Part shown: one piece after another, positions 51,256 to 60,379 of the stretch
How positions within the stretch are numbered: the stretch's first letter is position 1
Layout of the letters: each line of letters begins with the position of its first letter
DNA from: an uncultured Desulfobacteraceae bacterium
GTDB lineage: Bacteria; Desulfobacterota; Desulfobacteria; Desulfobacterales; Desulfobacteraceae
NCBI GenBank assembly: GCA_913041495.1
Contig: CAJWHT010000001.1
Location: forward strand, 1-64,000
Length of the DNA: 64,000 nucleotides
Reading direction: 5' to 3'
The notes under the pieces: generated by a model
The model's input: the letters and a program-made list of their open reading frames with translations, nothing else
What the model was told of the DNA's origin: nothing
Databases searched by the model: none
Program-made: the position numbers and the translations under genes

Positions 51256-53797
51256 GTCCACGATACACTCCTTTGATGACAACCCTGAAATGGCTATGGT
51301 GGATTCCTTTGTCCGCCACACCGGGGCCAACATCTTTCTCACGGGAAAGGCAGGTACCGGTAAGACCACATTTCTTTCCGGGCTGAAAGCGGATTGCCAC
51401 AAGCAGATCATGGTCACGGCTCCCACAGGTGTGGCAGCCATCAATGCCGGGGGGGTGACCCTCCATTCCTTTTTTCAGCTTCCCTTCGGCCCTTTTCTGC
51501 CGGGCCGGACGGATCAACGCAGGGATTTTCAGCGGTTTTTCCGGTTTTCAAAGGAGAAGAAGCGAATCATCAAAGGCCTGGACCTTTTGGTCATTGACGA
51601 AATTTCAATGGTCCGGGCGGACCTGCTGGATTCCGTGGATGCGGTGCTGCGGCGGCTGCGGCGGAACGACCGGCCTTTCGGCGGGGTACAACTGCTGCTG
51701 ATCGGGGATCTCTTCCAGCTGCCACCGGTGGTGAAACCCGATGAGTGGCAGTGGCTTCAGGAGGTGTACCCCTCCATGTACTTTTTTGCCAGCCAGGCCC
51801 TGGCCCGCACTGAACTTATCTCCATAGAGCTGAAAAAGATTTACCGCCAGTCTGACCAGGACTTTATCGATCTGCTCAATGCCGTGCGGGAAAACCGGCT
51901 GGAAGGCGAAGCGGCTGAAATTTTGAACCGGTGCGCGGAAAAACCGCTGCCGGAACGCGGGGCCATCACACTTACCACACACAACAGGAAGGCCGACGAC
52001 ATCAACCGGGAGCGGCTGGATCGCCTGGATGCAAAACCAAGGTCCATCACGGCCGAGGTGGAAGGGGATTTTCCGGAGCAATCCTATCCCACCCCGGACC
52101 GGCTGGTGCTCAAAAAAGGCGCCCAGGTGATGTTTTTAAGAAACGATGCCTCACCGGAAAAACTTTACTACAACGGCAAGATCGGCCGGGTCAGCGAGAT
52201 TTACGGCGACCGGGTACTGGTGTCCGACCCGGATGGGCAGGCGGCGTCTGTGGAGGTAAAACCCGTGGACTGGGAAAACATCACCTACACGGTGGATGAC
52301 GAGAACCAGACCATTAAAGAAGACGTCATCGGCCGGTTTTCCCAGATTCCCCTCAAGCTTGCCTGGGCCGTCACCATCCATAAGAGCCAGGGCCTGACTT
52401 TTGACCGGGCCGTGGTGGATGCCAGGGACGCATTTGCCCACGGCCAGACCTACGTGGCGTTGAGCCGGTGCCGTACCCTGGAGGGCCTGGTGCTTACCTC
52501 GCCCCTTCCCCGGCAGGGCGTGGCGGTGGACCCGTCCGTGGCTGAATTCATGGCAGGGGTAACCTCCCAGACCGAAGGTGATCTTGACTCCCGGTTCCAC
52601 ATGGCGCGGATGGCCTACCAGCAGGAGCTTTTGCTGCAATGCTTTGATTTTGCCGCCATGCGGGGCATGTTCTACTACTTCATGCGCCTGGCGGATACCA
52701 ACCGGAGCAGCGTCCGGGTGGCCGGCCTTCCGGATATCACCGCGCTCAAGGTGGACGCCAGAAAACAGATTTTTGACGTGGGGGAAAAATTTCAGAACCA
52801 GCTCCGGCATATGATGGACGGAGAAACCCTGCCGGATGACCACGAAGGGATACGGGAACGGACCCGGAAAGCCGCGGGCTGGTTCGGTGAAAAATTCCCT
52901 GCTTTGTTCGCAACTCTTTTGGACAAAGGCATGGTGGAGACCGACAACAAGGCGTTGAAAAAGCAGATGAACAACGGCCTGGACAACCTGCGCCTGGAGA
53001 TACGGGTCCGTATGGCCGGTATCCGTTCCTGTGCGAAAGGGTTTTCATCCAAACGGTATCTTCGGGCCATCTCGGGTGAAGGCATGGCCGCCTCCCCCAA
53101 GGCAAAGACTGCCGCTGTCGCCAGTACGCCGGATTACACGGAATTTGATATCGAGCATCCCGAGATGTTTAAAGCCCTGAAAGACTGGCGGGCTTCCGTT
53201 GCAAAGAAACTCGGCGTGCCGCACTTTCAGGTTCTTCATCAAAAAGTGTTGGTACAGATTGCCGTCTGCCTGCCGGAAGATGATTTTGCCCTGGCCAAAC
53301 TCAAGGGCGTGGGACCCAGGACACGGAAAAATTACGGGGAGGACATCCTCCGCCTGGTCCGGGAATACCGGGAAAAACACGACATAGACACCGTCGTTCT
53401 GCCCGAGCCCAAAACAGATGACAGTCCTTCTGCTTCAGGCAAAAAGAAAAAGAAACAGGCCGGTGATACCCGGCAGATCACCCTTACCTTTTTTGAACAG
53501 GGAATGGATGTCCAGTCCATTGCAGACGAACGGGGACTGGCCGTTTCCACCATCCAGGGGCATCTGTGCCACTTCATCGAAACGGGTACAATTTCCCTGG
53601 AACGGGTGGTGGAGGAGGAGAAAACCGCCGCCATCATGGCAGCCCTGCAGCCCGGACGCCACCTGAAAGAGGTAAAGGATTCCCTGGGCCAGGAGATTAC
53701 CTACGGGGACATCAAGGCGGTGATTGCCCATCAAAAGTACGTCAGTTCAAGCCAGTCTGACCCGGAGGCGTCAGATTCCGACAAGTCAGACGCATAA
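51248..53797 (+). CDS. Pif1-like AAA helicase with C-terminal HRDC and RecQ-type HTH domains
   Basis: ANIFLTGKAGTGKTTFLSGLKADCHKQIMVTAPTGVAAINAGGVTLHSFFQLP; AWAVTIHKSQGLTFDRAVVD; HRDC-like LKGVGPRTRKNYGEDILRLVREY; HTH QGMDVQSIADERGLAVSTIQGHL. Confidence 0.9.
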   Translation: MTESTIHSFDDNPEMAMVDSFVRHTGANIFLTGKAGTGKTTFLSGLKADCHKQIMVTAPTGVAAINAGGVTLHSFFQLPFGPFLPGRTDQRRDFQRFFRFSKEKKRIIKGLDLLVIDEISMVRADLLDSVDAVLRRLRRNDRPFGGVQLLLIGDLFQLPPVVKPDEWQWLQEVYPSMYFFASQALARTELISIELKKIYRQSDQDFIDLLNAVRENRLEGEAAEILNRCAEKPLPERGAITLTTHNRKADDINRERLDRLDAKPRSITAEVEGDFPEQSYPTPDRLVLKKGAQVMFLRNDASPEKLYYNGKIGRVSEIYGDRVLVSDPDGQAASVEVKPVDWENITYTVDDENQTIKEDVIGRFSQIPLKLAWAVTIHKSQGLTFDRAVVDARDAFAHGQTYVALSRCRTLEGLVLTSPLPRQGVAVDPSVAEFMAGVTSQTEGDLDSRFHMARMAYQQELLLQCFDFAAMRGMFYYFMRLADTNRSSVRVAGLPDITALKVDARKQIFDVGEKFQNQLRHMMDGETLPDDHEGIRERTRKAAGWFGEKFPALFATLLDKGMVETDNKALKKQMNNGLDNLRLEIRVRMAGIRSCAKGFSSKRYLRAISGEGMAASPKAKTAAVASTPDYTEFDIEHPEMFKALKDWRASVAKKLGVPHFQVLHQKVLVQIAVCLPEDDFALAKLKGVGPRTRKNYGEDILRLVREYREKHDIDTVVLPEPKTDDSPSASGKKKKKQAGDTRQITLTFFEQGMDVQSIADERGLAVSTIQGHLCHFIETGTISLERVVEEEKTAAIMAALQPGRHLKEVKDSLGQEITYGDIKAVIAHQKYVSSSQSDPEASDSDKSDA

Positions 53798-53816
53798 ATT
53801 ATAAGCGGTTCCCGTA

Positions 53817-54632
53817 TCAGCTCAGGTTGGTTTGATAGATCCGCGGGGTCACCCCGAAGCGGCGTTTAAACGCCCGGGTCAGGTGGCTTTGATCTGCGAA
53901 TCCTGCGTCTGCCGCAGCCTGGGCTATGGGCCAGCCGGCTTTCAGACGCCTGCGGCTGTGTGCCAGCCTAAGCTGCAGCAAAAAGGCATGGGGGGAAAGG
54001 CCCTTGTGACTGCGGAACAGCCGGATCAGATGGTACTGGGTGCATCCCAGACGGTCTGCCAGGTCCGTCAGCCGGATTTCTTCGGAGATATGGGCCTTAA
54101 AATAATCAATGGCACGGATGACCCGTTTGTCGCAGCGATCGTTGCTGCCACTTCCCCCGCTTCCGCCTTTTGTCCTGAGATTGCCATGGCGCATCAAAAG
54201 CGTGGTCAGCATCTCAACACTCAGGCTTTCCAGGTCTGGGGTGTCCGAACCCGTAAAAAAATCGGTATGCAAGGCGGCCAGTGCCCGCCAGAGGGTATTG
54301 TCCCGTATGGGAGCTAATCCGAGACCTACGTTAGGATTTTCCTTTCCGGTGCACTGCGCTGCCAGATCCCGGAATAATTCCTGTGTGACGTAAAAACTGC
54401 ACAACTGCCGCTGATCAGTGGCGCAGGGGCGGTTGGCGTGGACCAGGCCGGGTTCGAAGATACTGATTGAGCCGGGCTGAAGGATGGCGGATTCCCCCTT
54501 GATGCGGTAATGCTCCCCGCAACCGGTATTGAGCCAGATGACCCATCGGTCGTGGATGTGGGGCTTGAATTCAAAGGGGTCGGTGCAGGAGAGTACCTCC
54601 ATGCCCGGTATCTGTCTGTACAGAACGGCCAT
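53817..54632 (-). CDS. AraC family transcriptional regulator
   Basis: LTDLADRLGCTQYHLIRLFRSHKGLSPHAFLLQLRLAHSRRRLKAGWPIAQAAADAGFADQSHLTRAFKRRFGVTP. Confidence 0.94.
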   Translation of the reverse strand: MAVLYRQIPGMEVLSCTDPFEFKPHIHDRWVIWLNTGCGEHYRIKGESAILQPGSISIFEPGLVHANRPCATDQRQLCSFYVTQELFRDLAAQCTGKENPNVGLGLAPIRDNTLWRALAALHTDFFTGSDTPDLESLSVEMLTTLLMRHGNLRTKGGSGGSGSNDRCDKRVIRAIDYFKAHISEEIRLTDLADRLGCTQYHLIRLFRSHKGLSPHAFLLQLRLAHSRRRLKAGWPIAQAAADAGFADQSHLTRAFKRRFGVTPRIYQTNLS

Positions 54633-54679
54633 GGAGATACTCTGGCACTGATCCTATTTATCGTCAAGGAGGATTCTTG

Positions 54680-55294
54680 CTAAAAGGACCAGTTGACGAT
54701 GGGCAGGAACCCGAAGGGCTCTTTGGCGCCGTTGATGTTGATGAGGCCGATCTGCAAGCCGTTGAGGGCTTGGGTATGGTTAATAAGGCTGAGCTGGACC
54801 CCGTTGAGAGGACCTGCCTGGTTATACACCCAAGAGGACTGGAACCCGGTGAATCCACCCTTGGTGACGTTGACAAAACCGTTCTGCCACCCCTTGAAGT
54901 CGGCTTCCGTGTAGTTGACAATGCCGTCCTGGTACCCGGTGTAATTTCCCTTGTTGATGTTGACCAGGCCGAAAGTGGCCCCTTTAAAATCTTTGCCCAC
55001 GTAGTTGAACAGGCCGAATTTGATGCCGGCGCCATTCCCGTTGGTCTGGTTGGCGATGCCCACATCCAGGCCGGTGACATCCTCGTTGACCCCGTAGATC
55101 AGGTTCAGGCGAACCCCGCTGATATCCCTCTTATTGTCCACGATCTGGAGGGGATCGAACAGGGAAAGCTGGCAAATGGCCGGATCTTTTTCTGCGGCAT
55201 AGGCGTGGTCGGAACCTGCAAACCAGGCAATGACCGTTGCCCAGAGAAAGAGAACACCCAGTGAAAAACCGATATGTTTCAATGCTGCTTTCAT
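54680..55294 (-). CDS. LA_2272-like surface repeat protein
   Basis: Signal peptide then repeats of the type G(x)GLQxGLxNxxxGxxxG(x)Q, ending PFGFLPIVNWSF. Confidence 0.7.
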   Translation of the reverse strand: MKAALKHIGFSLGVLFLWATVIAWFAGSDHAYAAEKDPAICQLSLFDPLQIVDNKRDISGVRLNLIYGVNEDVTGLDVGIANQTNGNGAGIKFGLFNYVGKDFKGATFGLVNINKGNYTGYQDGIVNYTEADFKGWQNGFVNVTKGGFTGFQSSWVYNQAGPLNGVQLSLINHTQALNGLQIGLININGAKEPFGFLPIVNWSF

Positions 55295-55512
55295 GTTACC
55301 TCCGTTTGGTAATAGGCCGGAAGCCCGGCTGTTTGATTGAACTGACCGGAGTATAACCGATACCTTTGCTTTGGGTCTGTTGGATTCTGGTTCTAAATTG
55401 TAAAGGGATGTACGAAAGTGTAAGGGTGGTGTCCGCTTGCCGGGCTGCACGAAGCCGTGTATATTCGCAATCTATGACTTGCTTGATTTGACACGGGGCA
55501 AAGGATTGCCAG

Positions 55513-57882
55513 ATGAAAAAAAATATCGTCTTCATGTTTTCCGGCCAGGGCTCCCAGTTCTTCCACATGGGCCGGGATCTTTACGAATCAGAACCTGTGT
55601 TCAGGCGCGCCATGGATAGTATGGACACAATTGCCGGCGATATGACGGGGCGGTCCGTTGTAAAAGAGATCTATGACCCCGGCAAAGGCAAGTGGGATAG
55701 GTTTGATGACATCTCCCTGTCTCATCCTGCCATTTTCATGGTCCAGGCAGCCCTGGTCCGGACCCTGGCGGAAAGGGGCATCGTTCCGGATGCGGTGATG
55801 GGGACCAGCCTCGGGGAGTTCGTGGGGGCGGCACTTTACGGTGTGATGGATTTTGAGACTGGATTTAAAAAGGTGATCCGCCAGCCCATCGTATTCAAGG
55901 ACGACCTTCGTCCCGGGGGCATGATTGCCGTCATGGACAGCCCTGATATTTACTATGACACCCCCGTGCTGCGGGAAAATTGTGAGATTTCAGCCATCAA
56001 TCTGGATGCCCATTTTGTGGTATCAGCCCAGGGAGAATCCCTGGAACGGGTGCAACGGTATCTGACGGAAACCGGTATCAATCATCTTGCCCTGCCGGTG
56101 GCATATGCCTTCCATTGCGCCCACCTGGAAAAAATCCGGGAGAAGTTTATCTCCCTGTATTCCGGCGTGCCGTATGATTCTCCCGGGGTGGCCTTTTACT
56201 CTTGTACCGGGGCCGGAAGAGTCCACGACATTGATCCCGGGTTCTTCTGGCGGGTGATACGGCAGCCTATCCGGTTCAGGGATACGTTCATGGGGGTGGC
56301 ATCCGAGGGGCCTTGCATATTTGTGGACCTGGGACCGTCGGGCACCCTGGCCACCTTTGCCAAGTATAATCTGCCGAAAGACAGTCCATCGGAAATTTGG
56401 CCCATCCTGACCCCTTTCGGCGGTGAGAGGGAAAATTTAAACCGGGTTCTGGCAGCGCTACCCCGAAGCGAATCAAAATCCGCGCCCGGTAAAGAAAAGC
56501 AAATGGCTTCACCACCAAATATCCGGTTAAAAATTGGGGGGCAGGACTTAGGCAACCCGGACTTTAAACAACAGTTCAGCCTTACATATGCCTGCCTGGC
56601 CGGGGGGATGTGCCGGGGTATTTCTTCCCCCGCCTTGGTCACACGGATGGGGAATGCGGGGATGATGGGATTCTTAGGCGCCCACGGTTTGCCTATGGAT
56701 GAGGTTGACCGGCATATCTGCCAGGTCATCCGCGGCCTGGACGAAGGCCGGGCGTTTGGTGTGAATCTGCCGGCGGGACCGGATGAGGACGACCTGGTGG
56801 ACCTGTGTTTAAAAAGAAAGGTGTCCTGTATTGAGGCCTCCGGGTTTACAGGCGTTACCCCGGCCTTGGTCAGGTACAAGATTGCCGGTATGGGAGACGG
56901 TCCGGCCGGCGCCGGCGGGCATCCCACCCGGATTATGGTCAAGTTGTCACGGCCGGAGGTGGCAGCCGATTTTCTTCGTCCCCCCGGCAACCGGATTCTG
57001 GAAAACCTTCTGGCCTCCGGACGGATATCATCTGCCCAGGCTAAGTGGGCGAAGGGGGGTCCCGTGGCCGACGCCGTCTGTGTGGCCGCGGACGGCGGTG
57101 GTCCCACCCAACGGGGAACCACCGCCGTTCTGCTGCCTGCCATAATCCGGCTGCGGGACCGGATGAAAAAGGAATACGGGTACGAAAAAAAGGTGTTTGT
57201 GGGGACTGCCGGCGGCATCGGCACCCCGGCAGCGGCTGTGTCGGCCTTTGTCCTGGGAGCGGATTTCGTTCTCACCGGTTCCATCAACCAGTGCACCCCG
57301 GAGTCCGGAACCAGCAACAGGGTGAAGGACATGCTCCAGAAGATCAATGTACAGGATACGGCCTATGCCCCGGCTTCACAGGGATTTGAAATGGGGGCGG
57401 CGGTACAGGTGTTGTCCAGGGGGACCTTTTTTCCGGCCAGGGCCAATCGCCTTTTTTCCTTGTACCAACACCATGATTCACTGGCGGATATCCCTGAGGA
57501 CCTGCTGGGAAAAATCTGCGAAAAATATTTTGATCTGAGCCTGGAAAGAGTCTATGATGCGGGCAATTCGTTTGCTTCCGGTGCGGATCCGGGCTTGCCC
57601 GGGCAAGCCTTTCCAAAGCGCGGAATGGCTCAATTCTTTAAAGGGTATCTGGACAATGCCTTCTCTTTGGCACTTGCCGGGGAGCAAACCTGTGGGGTGA
57701 ACTATCAGGTTTATTGCGGCCCTTGCCTGGGAGCATTCAATCAGTGGGCGGCCGGAACAGAACTTGAGAACTGGCAGGCCCGCCATGTGGATGATATGAA
57801 TATGCGGATAATGGATGCGGCGGCGGATTTGTTGACCCAGCGATTATACTCCCTGGCCAATACGGACCCGGCCAAAAGTTGA
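55513..57882 (+). CDS. Acyltransferase (AT)-PfaD enoylreductase fusion, divergent copy 1
   Basis: AT region MFSGQGSQFFHMGRDL, GTSLGEF, YAFH; PfaD region FVLGADFVLTGSINQCTPESGTSNRVKDML...VQVLSRGTFFPARANRLFSLYQHHDSLADIP. Confidence 0.9.
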   Translation: MKKNIVFMFSGQGSQFFHMGRDLYESEPVFRRAMDSMDTIAGDMTGRSVVKEIYDPGKGKWDRFDDISLSHPAIFMVQAALVRTLAERGIVPDAVMGTSLGEFVGAALYGVMDFETGFKKVIRQPIVFKDDLRPGGMIAVMDSPDIYYDTPVLRENCEISAINLDAHFVVSAQGESLERVQRYLTETGINHLALPVAYAFHCAHLEKIREKFISLYSGVPYDSPGVAFYSCTGAGRVHDIDPGFFWRVIRQPIRFRDTFMGVASEGPCIFVDLGPSGTLATFAKYNLPKDSPSEIWPILTPFGGERENLNRVLAALPRSESKSAPGKEKQMASPPNIRLKIGGQDLGNPDFKQQFSLTYACLAGGMCRGISSPALVTRMGNAGMMGFLGAHGLPMDEVDRHICQVIRGLDEGRAFGVNLPAGPDEDDLVDLCLKRKVSCIEASGFTGVTPALVRYKIAGMGDGPAGAGGHPTRIMVKLSRPEVAADFLRPPGNRILENLLASGRISSAQAKWAKGGPVADAVCVAADGGGPTQRGTTAVLLPAIIRLRDRMKKEYGYEKKVFVGTAGGIGTPAAAVSAFVLGADFVLTGSINQCTPESGTSNRVKDMLQKINVQDTAYAPASQGFEMGAAVQVLSRGTFFPARANRLFSLYQHHDSLADIPEDLLGKICEKYFDLSLERVYDAGNSFASGADPGLPGQAFPKRGMAQFFKGYLDNAFSLALAGEQTCGVNYQVYCGPCLGAFNQWAAGTELENWQARHVDDMNMRIMDAAADLLTQRLYSLANTDPAKS

Positions 57883-57898
57883 AAAAGGAACACACGCT

Positions 57899-60184
57899 AT
57901 GACAATTCTCATGTTCCCGGGACAGGGCTCACAAGTGAAAGGCATGGGCAAGTCCCTGTTTGGAAAATTTCCGGAGGTTACGGCCCGGGCGTCGGATATC
58001 CTGGGCTATGATATCCGGGAACTTTGCCTGGAAGATCCTGAAAAAAAGCTGGGCCTCACCCAATATACCCAACCCGCCCTCTTTATCGTCAATGCCCTGG
58101 CCTGGTACGAGCTCAGGGATGAGGGTGACAAGGCATTCCAGCCTTGCTTTGCATTAGGGCACAGCCTGGGGGAATACAACGCCCTGCTGGCCGCGGAGGT
58201 TTTTGATTTTGAGGACGGACTTCGGCTGGTGCAGGAACGGGGCCGTCTCATGGGCGAGGCCGACGGCGGCGGGATGGCAGCGGTTATGGCCGTGTCACCC
58301 GAGAAGATCTTGGCGGTGCTGGCCGAAAACCGGATAGGGGATGTGGACCTGGCCAATTTCAACACCCCGGATCAAACCGTTATTGCAGGGCCAAAAGAGG
58401 CCATCGCAACGGCGTCAAAGGCCTTAAAGGCTGAAAAGGCCCGGGTGGTGACGCTCCGGGTCAGCGCCCCGTTTCATTCCCGGTATATGGCTGACGCCTC
58501 TGCCGCCTTTGCCGGATTTCTTGAGGGGTTCAGATTTGCGCCCCCTGTGTTCCCGGTGATTGCCAATGCAACGGCCCGGCCATACGGACCTCAGGAGACC
58601 GCAGATTTGCTGGCACGGCAGATCTCAAGTCCGGTGAAATGGGCGGAGAGCATCCGCTATCTCATGGCTGTGGACGCTGAGCCTGAGTTTAAAGAGGTGA
58701 ATGCCAGGATACTTACGAAGATGGTCACCCAGATCAAAGAGAAATGCGATCCGCTGCCCGCCGAAGAGATCGCCCCCGCAGCGTCCACAACCACGGTAAA
58801 GAAGGGGGCCGGCACTGAACCGGAACCTGCGCAATACAATCGAATGGTGGGAAATCCCGGGTTCTGCCGCCGATACGGCCTCAGCCATCCCTACGTCGCC
58901 GGGTCCATGTACCGGGGCATCGCATCAAAGGAGATGGTTGCAGCCATGGCACGGGCCGGCATGATCGCTTATCTGGGTGTCGGCGAACTGCCCATGGACC
59001 GCATTGCGTCGGACATCCGCTGGCTGGCAGGGGAACTGGGGCAAGACCTGCCGTGGGGGGCAAACCTGCTGTACAATGCCAGGTCCCCCCAACTAGAAGA
59101 GGACACCGTGGATCTGTATGTGAAATACGGTGTCCGGTTCGTGGAGGCCTCCGCCTATCTGCAGATGACCCAGGCCTTAGTGCGGTACAGGCTTTCCGGT
59201 CTGAAACGGGACCACCGGGGCAAGGTGGTCTGCACCCGCCATGTGCTGGGCAAATGTTCCAGGCCGGAAATCGCCGAGCAATTCATGAGTCCGGCCCCGG
59301 ACAGGATCATACAGAAGCTGCTGGACAAAGGTGCCATCACCCCTGAACAGGCGCAAATGGCCGCAGAGGTGCCCATGGCATCGGAAATTTGTGTGGAAGC
59401 CGATTCCGGCGGTCATACGGACATGGGCGTGCCCACGGTGCTGCTGCCGGCCATGGGAATGCTCAAGGAAAGGATAACCGCGGGATATGACTATAATGAA
59501 CCGGTTTACATGGGCTTGGGCGGCGGTATCGGCACCCCGGAGGCGGCCATGGCCGCCTTTGTGATGGGGGCGGATTTTATCCTCACCGGCTCCATCAACC
59601 AGTGTACGGTGGAGTCGGGTTGTTCAAAAACCGTGAAAACCATGCTCCAGGACATCAATGTCCAGGATACGGAGTACGCACCCTCCGGTGGCATGTTTGA
59701 AACGGGGGCCAAGGTCCAGGTGCTGCGGCGCGGGGTGTTCTTTCCGGCCCGGGCCAAGAAGCTCCATGAGCTGTATACCTATTATGACAGCCTGGCGGAC
59801 ATTCCGGAAAAAACAGCCCGCCAGATCCAGGACCGGTATTTCAAACGAAAGTTTGAGTCTGTGTGGGACGCCCAGAGAGACCGGCTTGAATCAGAGGGCA
59901 GGCAGGATATCGTTGCCAATGCCGAAGCCAGTCCCAAGCAGAAGATGGCTCTTGTGTTCCGCTGGTACTTTAGACGGGCTACCGATCTGGCCATGGACGG
60001 AGATCCCGGCCATACCGTTGATTATCAGGTGCATACCGGCCCGGCCCTGGGGGCCTTCAACCAATGGGTGCGGGGTACGGATCTGGAATCCTGGCAGAAC
60101 CGCCATGTGGACCGCATCGCCCTGAAACTGCTGGATGAGACTGAAAACCTGTTGAGGAAGACAATAAAGGGGTTTTTAAGATAA
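57899..60184 (+). CDS. Acyltransferase (AT)-PfaD enoylreductase fusion, canonical copy 2
   Basis: AT region MFPGQGSQVKGMGKSLF, GHSLGEY, LVQERGRLM, APFHS; PfaD region ICVEADSGGHTDMG, MGADFILTGSINQCTVESGCSKTVKTML. Confidence 0.93.
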   Translation: MTILMFPGQGSQVKGMGKSLFGKFPEVTARASDILGYDIRELCLEDPEKKLGLTQYTQPALFIVNALAWYELRDEGDKAFQPCFALGHSLGEYNALLAAEVFDFEDGLRLVQERGRLMGEADGGGMAAVMAVSPEKILAVLAENRIGDVDLANFNTPDQTVIAGPKEAIATASKALKAEKARVVTLRVSAPFHSRYMADASAAFAGFLEGFRFAPPVFPVIANATARPYGPQETADLLARQISSPVKWAESIRYLMAVDAEPEFKEVNARILTKMVTQIKEKCDPLPAEEIAPAASTTTVKKGAGTEPEPAQYNRMVGNPGFCRRYGLSHPYVAGSMYRGIASKEMVAAMARAGMIAYLGVGELPMDRIASDIRWLAGELGQDLPWGANLLYNARSPQLEEDTVDLYVKYGVRFVEASAYLQMTQALVRYRLSGLKRDHRGKVVCTRHVLGKCSRPEIAEQFMSPAPDRIIQKLLDKGAITPEQAQMAAEVPMASEICVEADSGGHTDMGVPTVLLPAMGMLKERITAGYDYNEPVYMGLGGGIGTPEAAMAAFVMGADFILTGSINQCTVESGCSKTVKTMLQDINVQDTEYAPSGGMFETGAKVQVLRRGVFFPARAKKLHELYTYYDSLADIPEKTARQIQDRYFKRKFESVWDAQRDRLESEGRQDIVANAEASPKQKMALVFRWYFRRATDLAMDGDPGHTVDYQVHTGPALGAFNQWVRGTDLESWQNRHVDRIALKLLDETENLLRKTIKGFLR

Positions 60185-60379
60185 GCTGTTTTCTCATTTC
60201 CCGGATGCCAACCGGACGTTGTTGAAAAATGAGTTCGCCGGGTGTGGCATTGTAGGACAATCCGCCTTAAACAGCGGTGTGCCGCCAATTTTAGCTTGCC
60301 TTCTAAAGGCTAAGAATGTAAGGATGGGGACGTCCAAATCAAACTGAACAGAACAGAAAATAGCCTAAAAGGAAAATCC

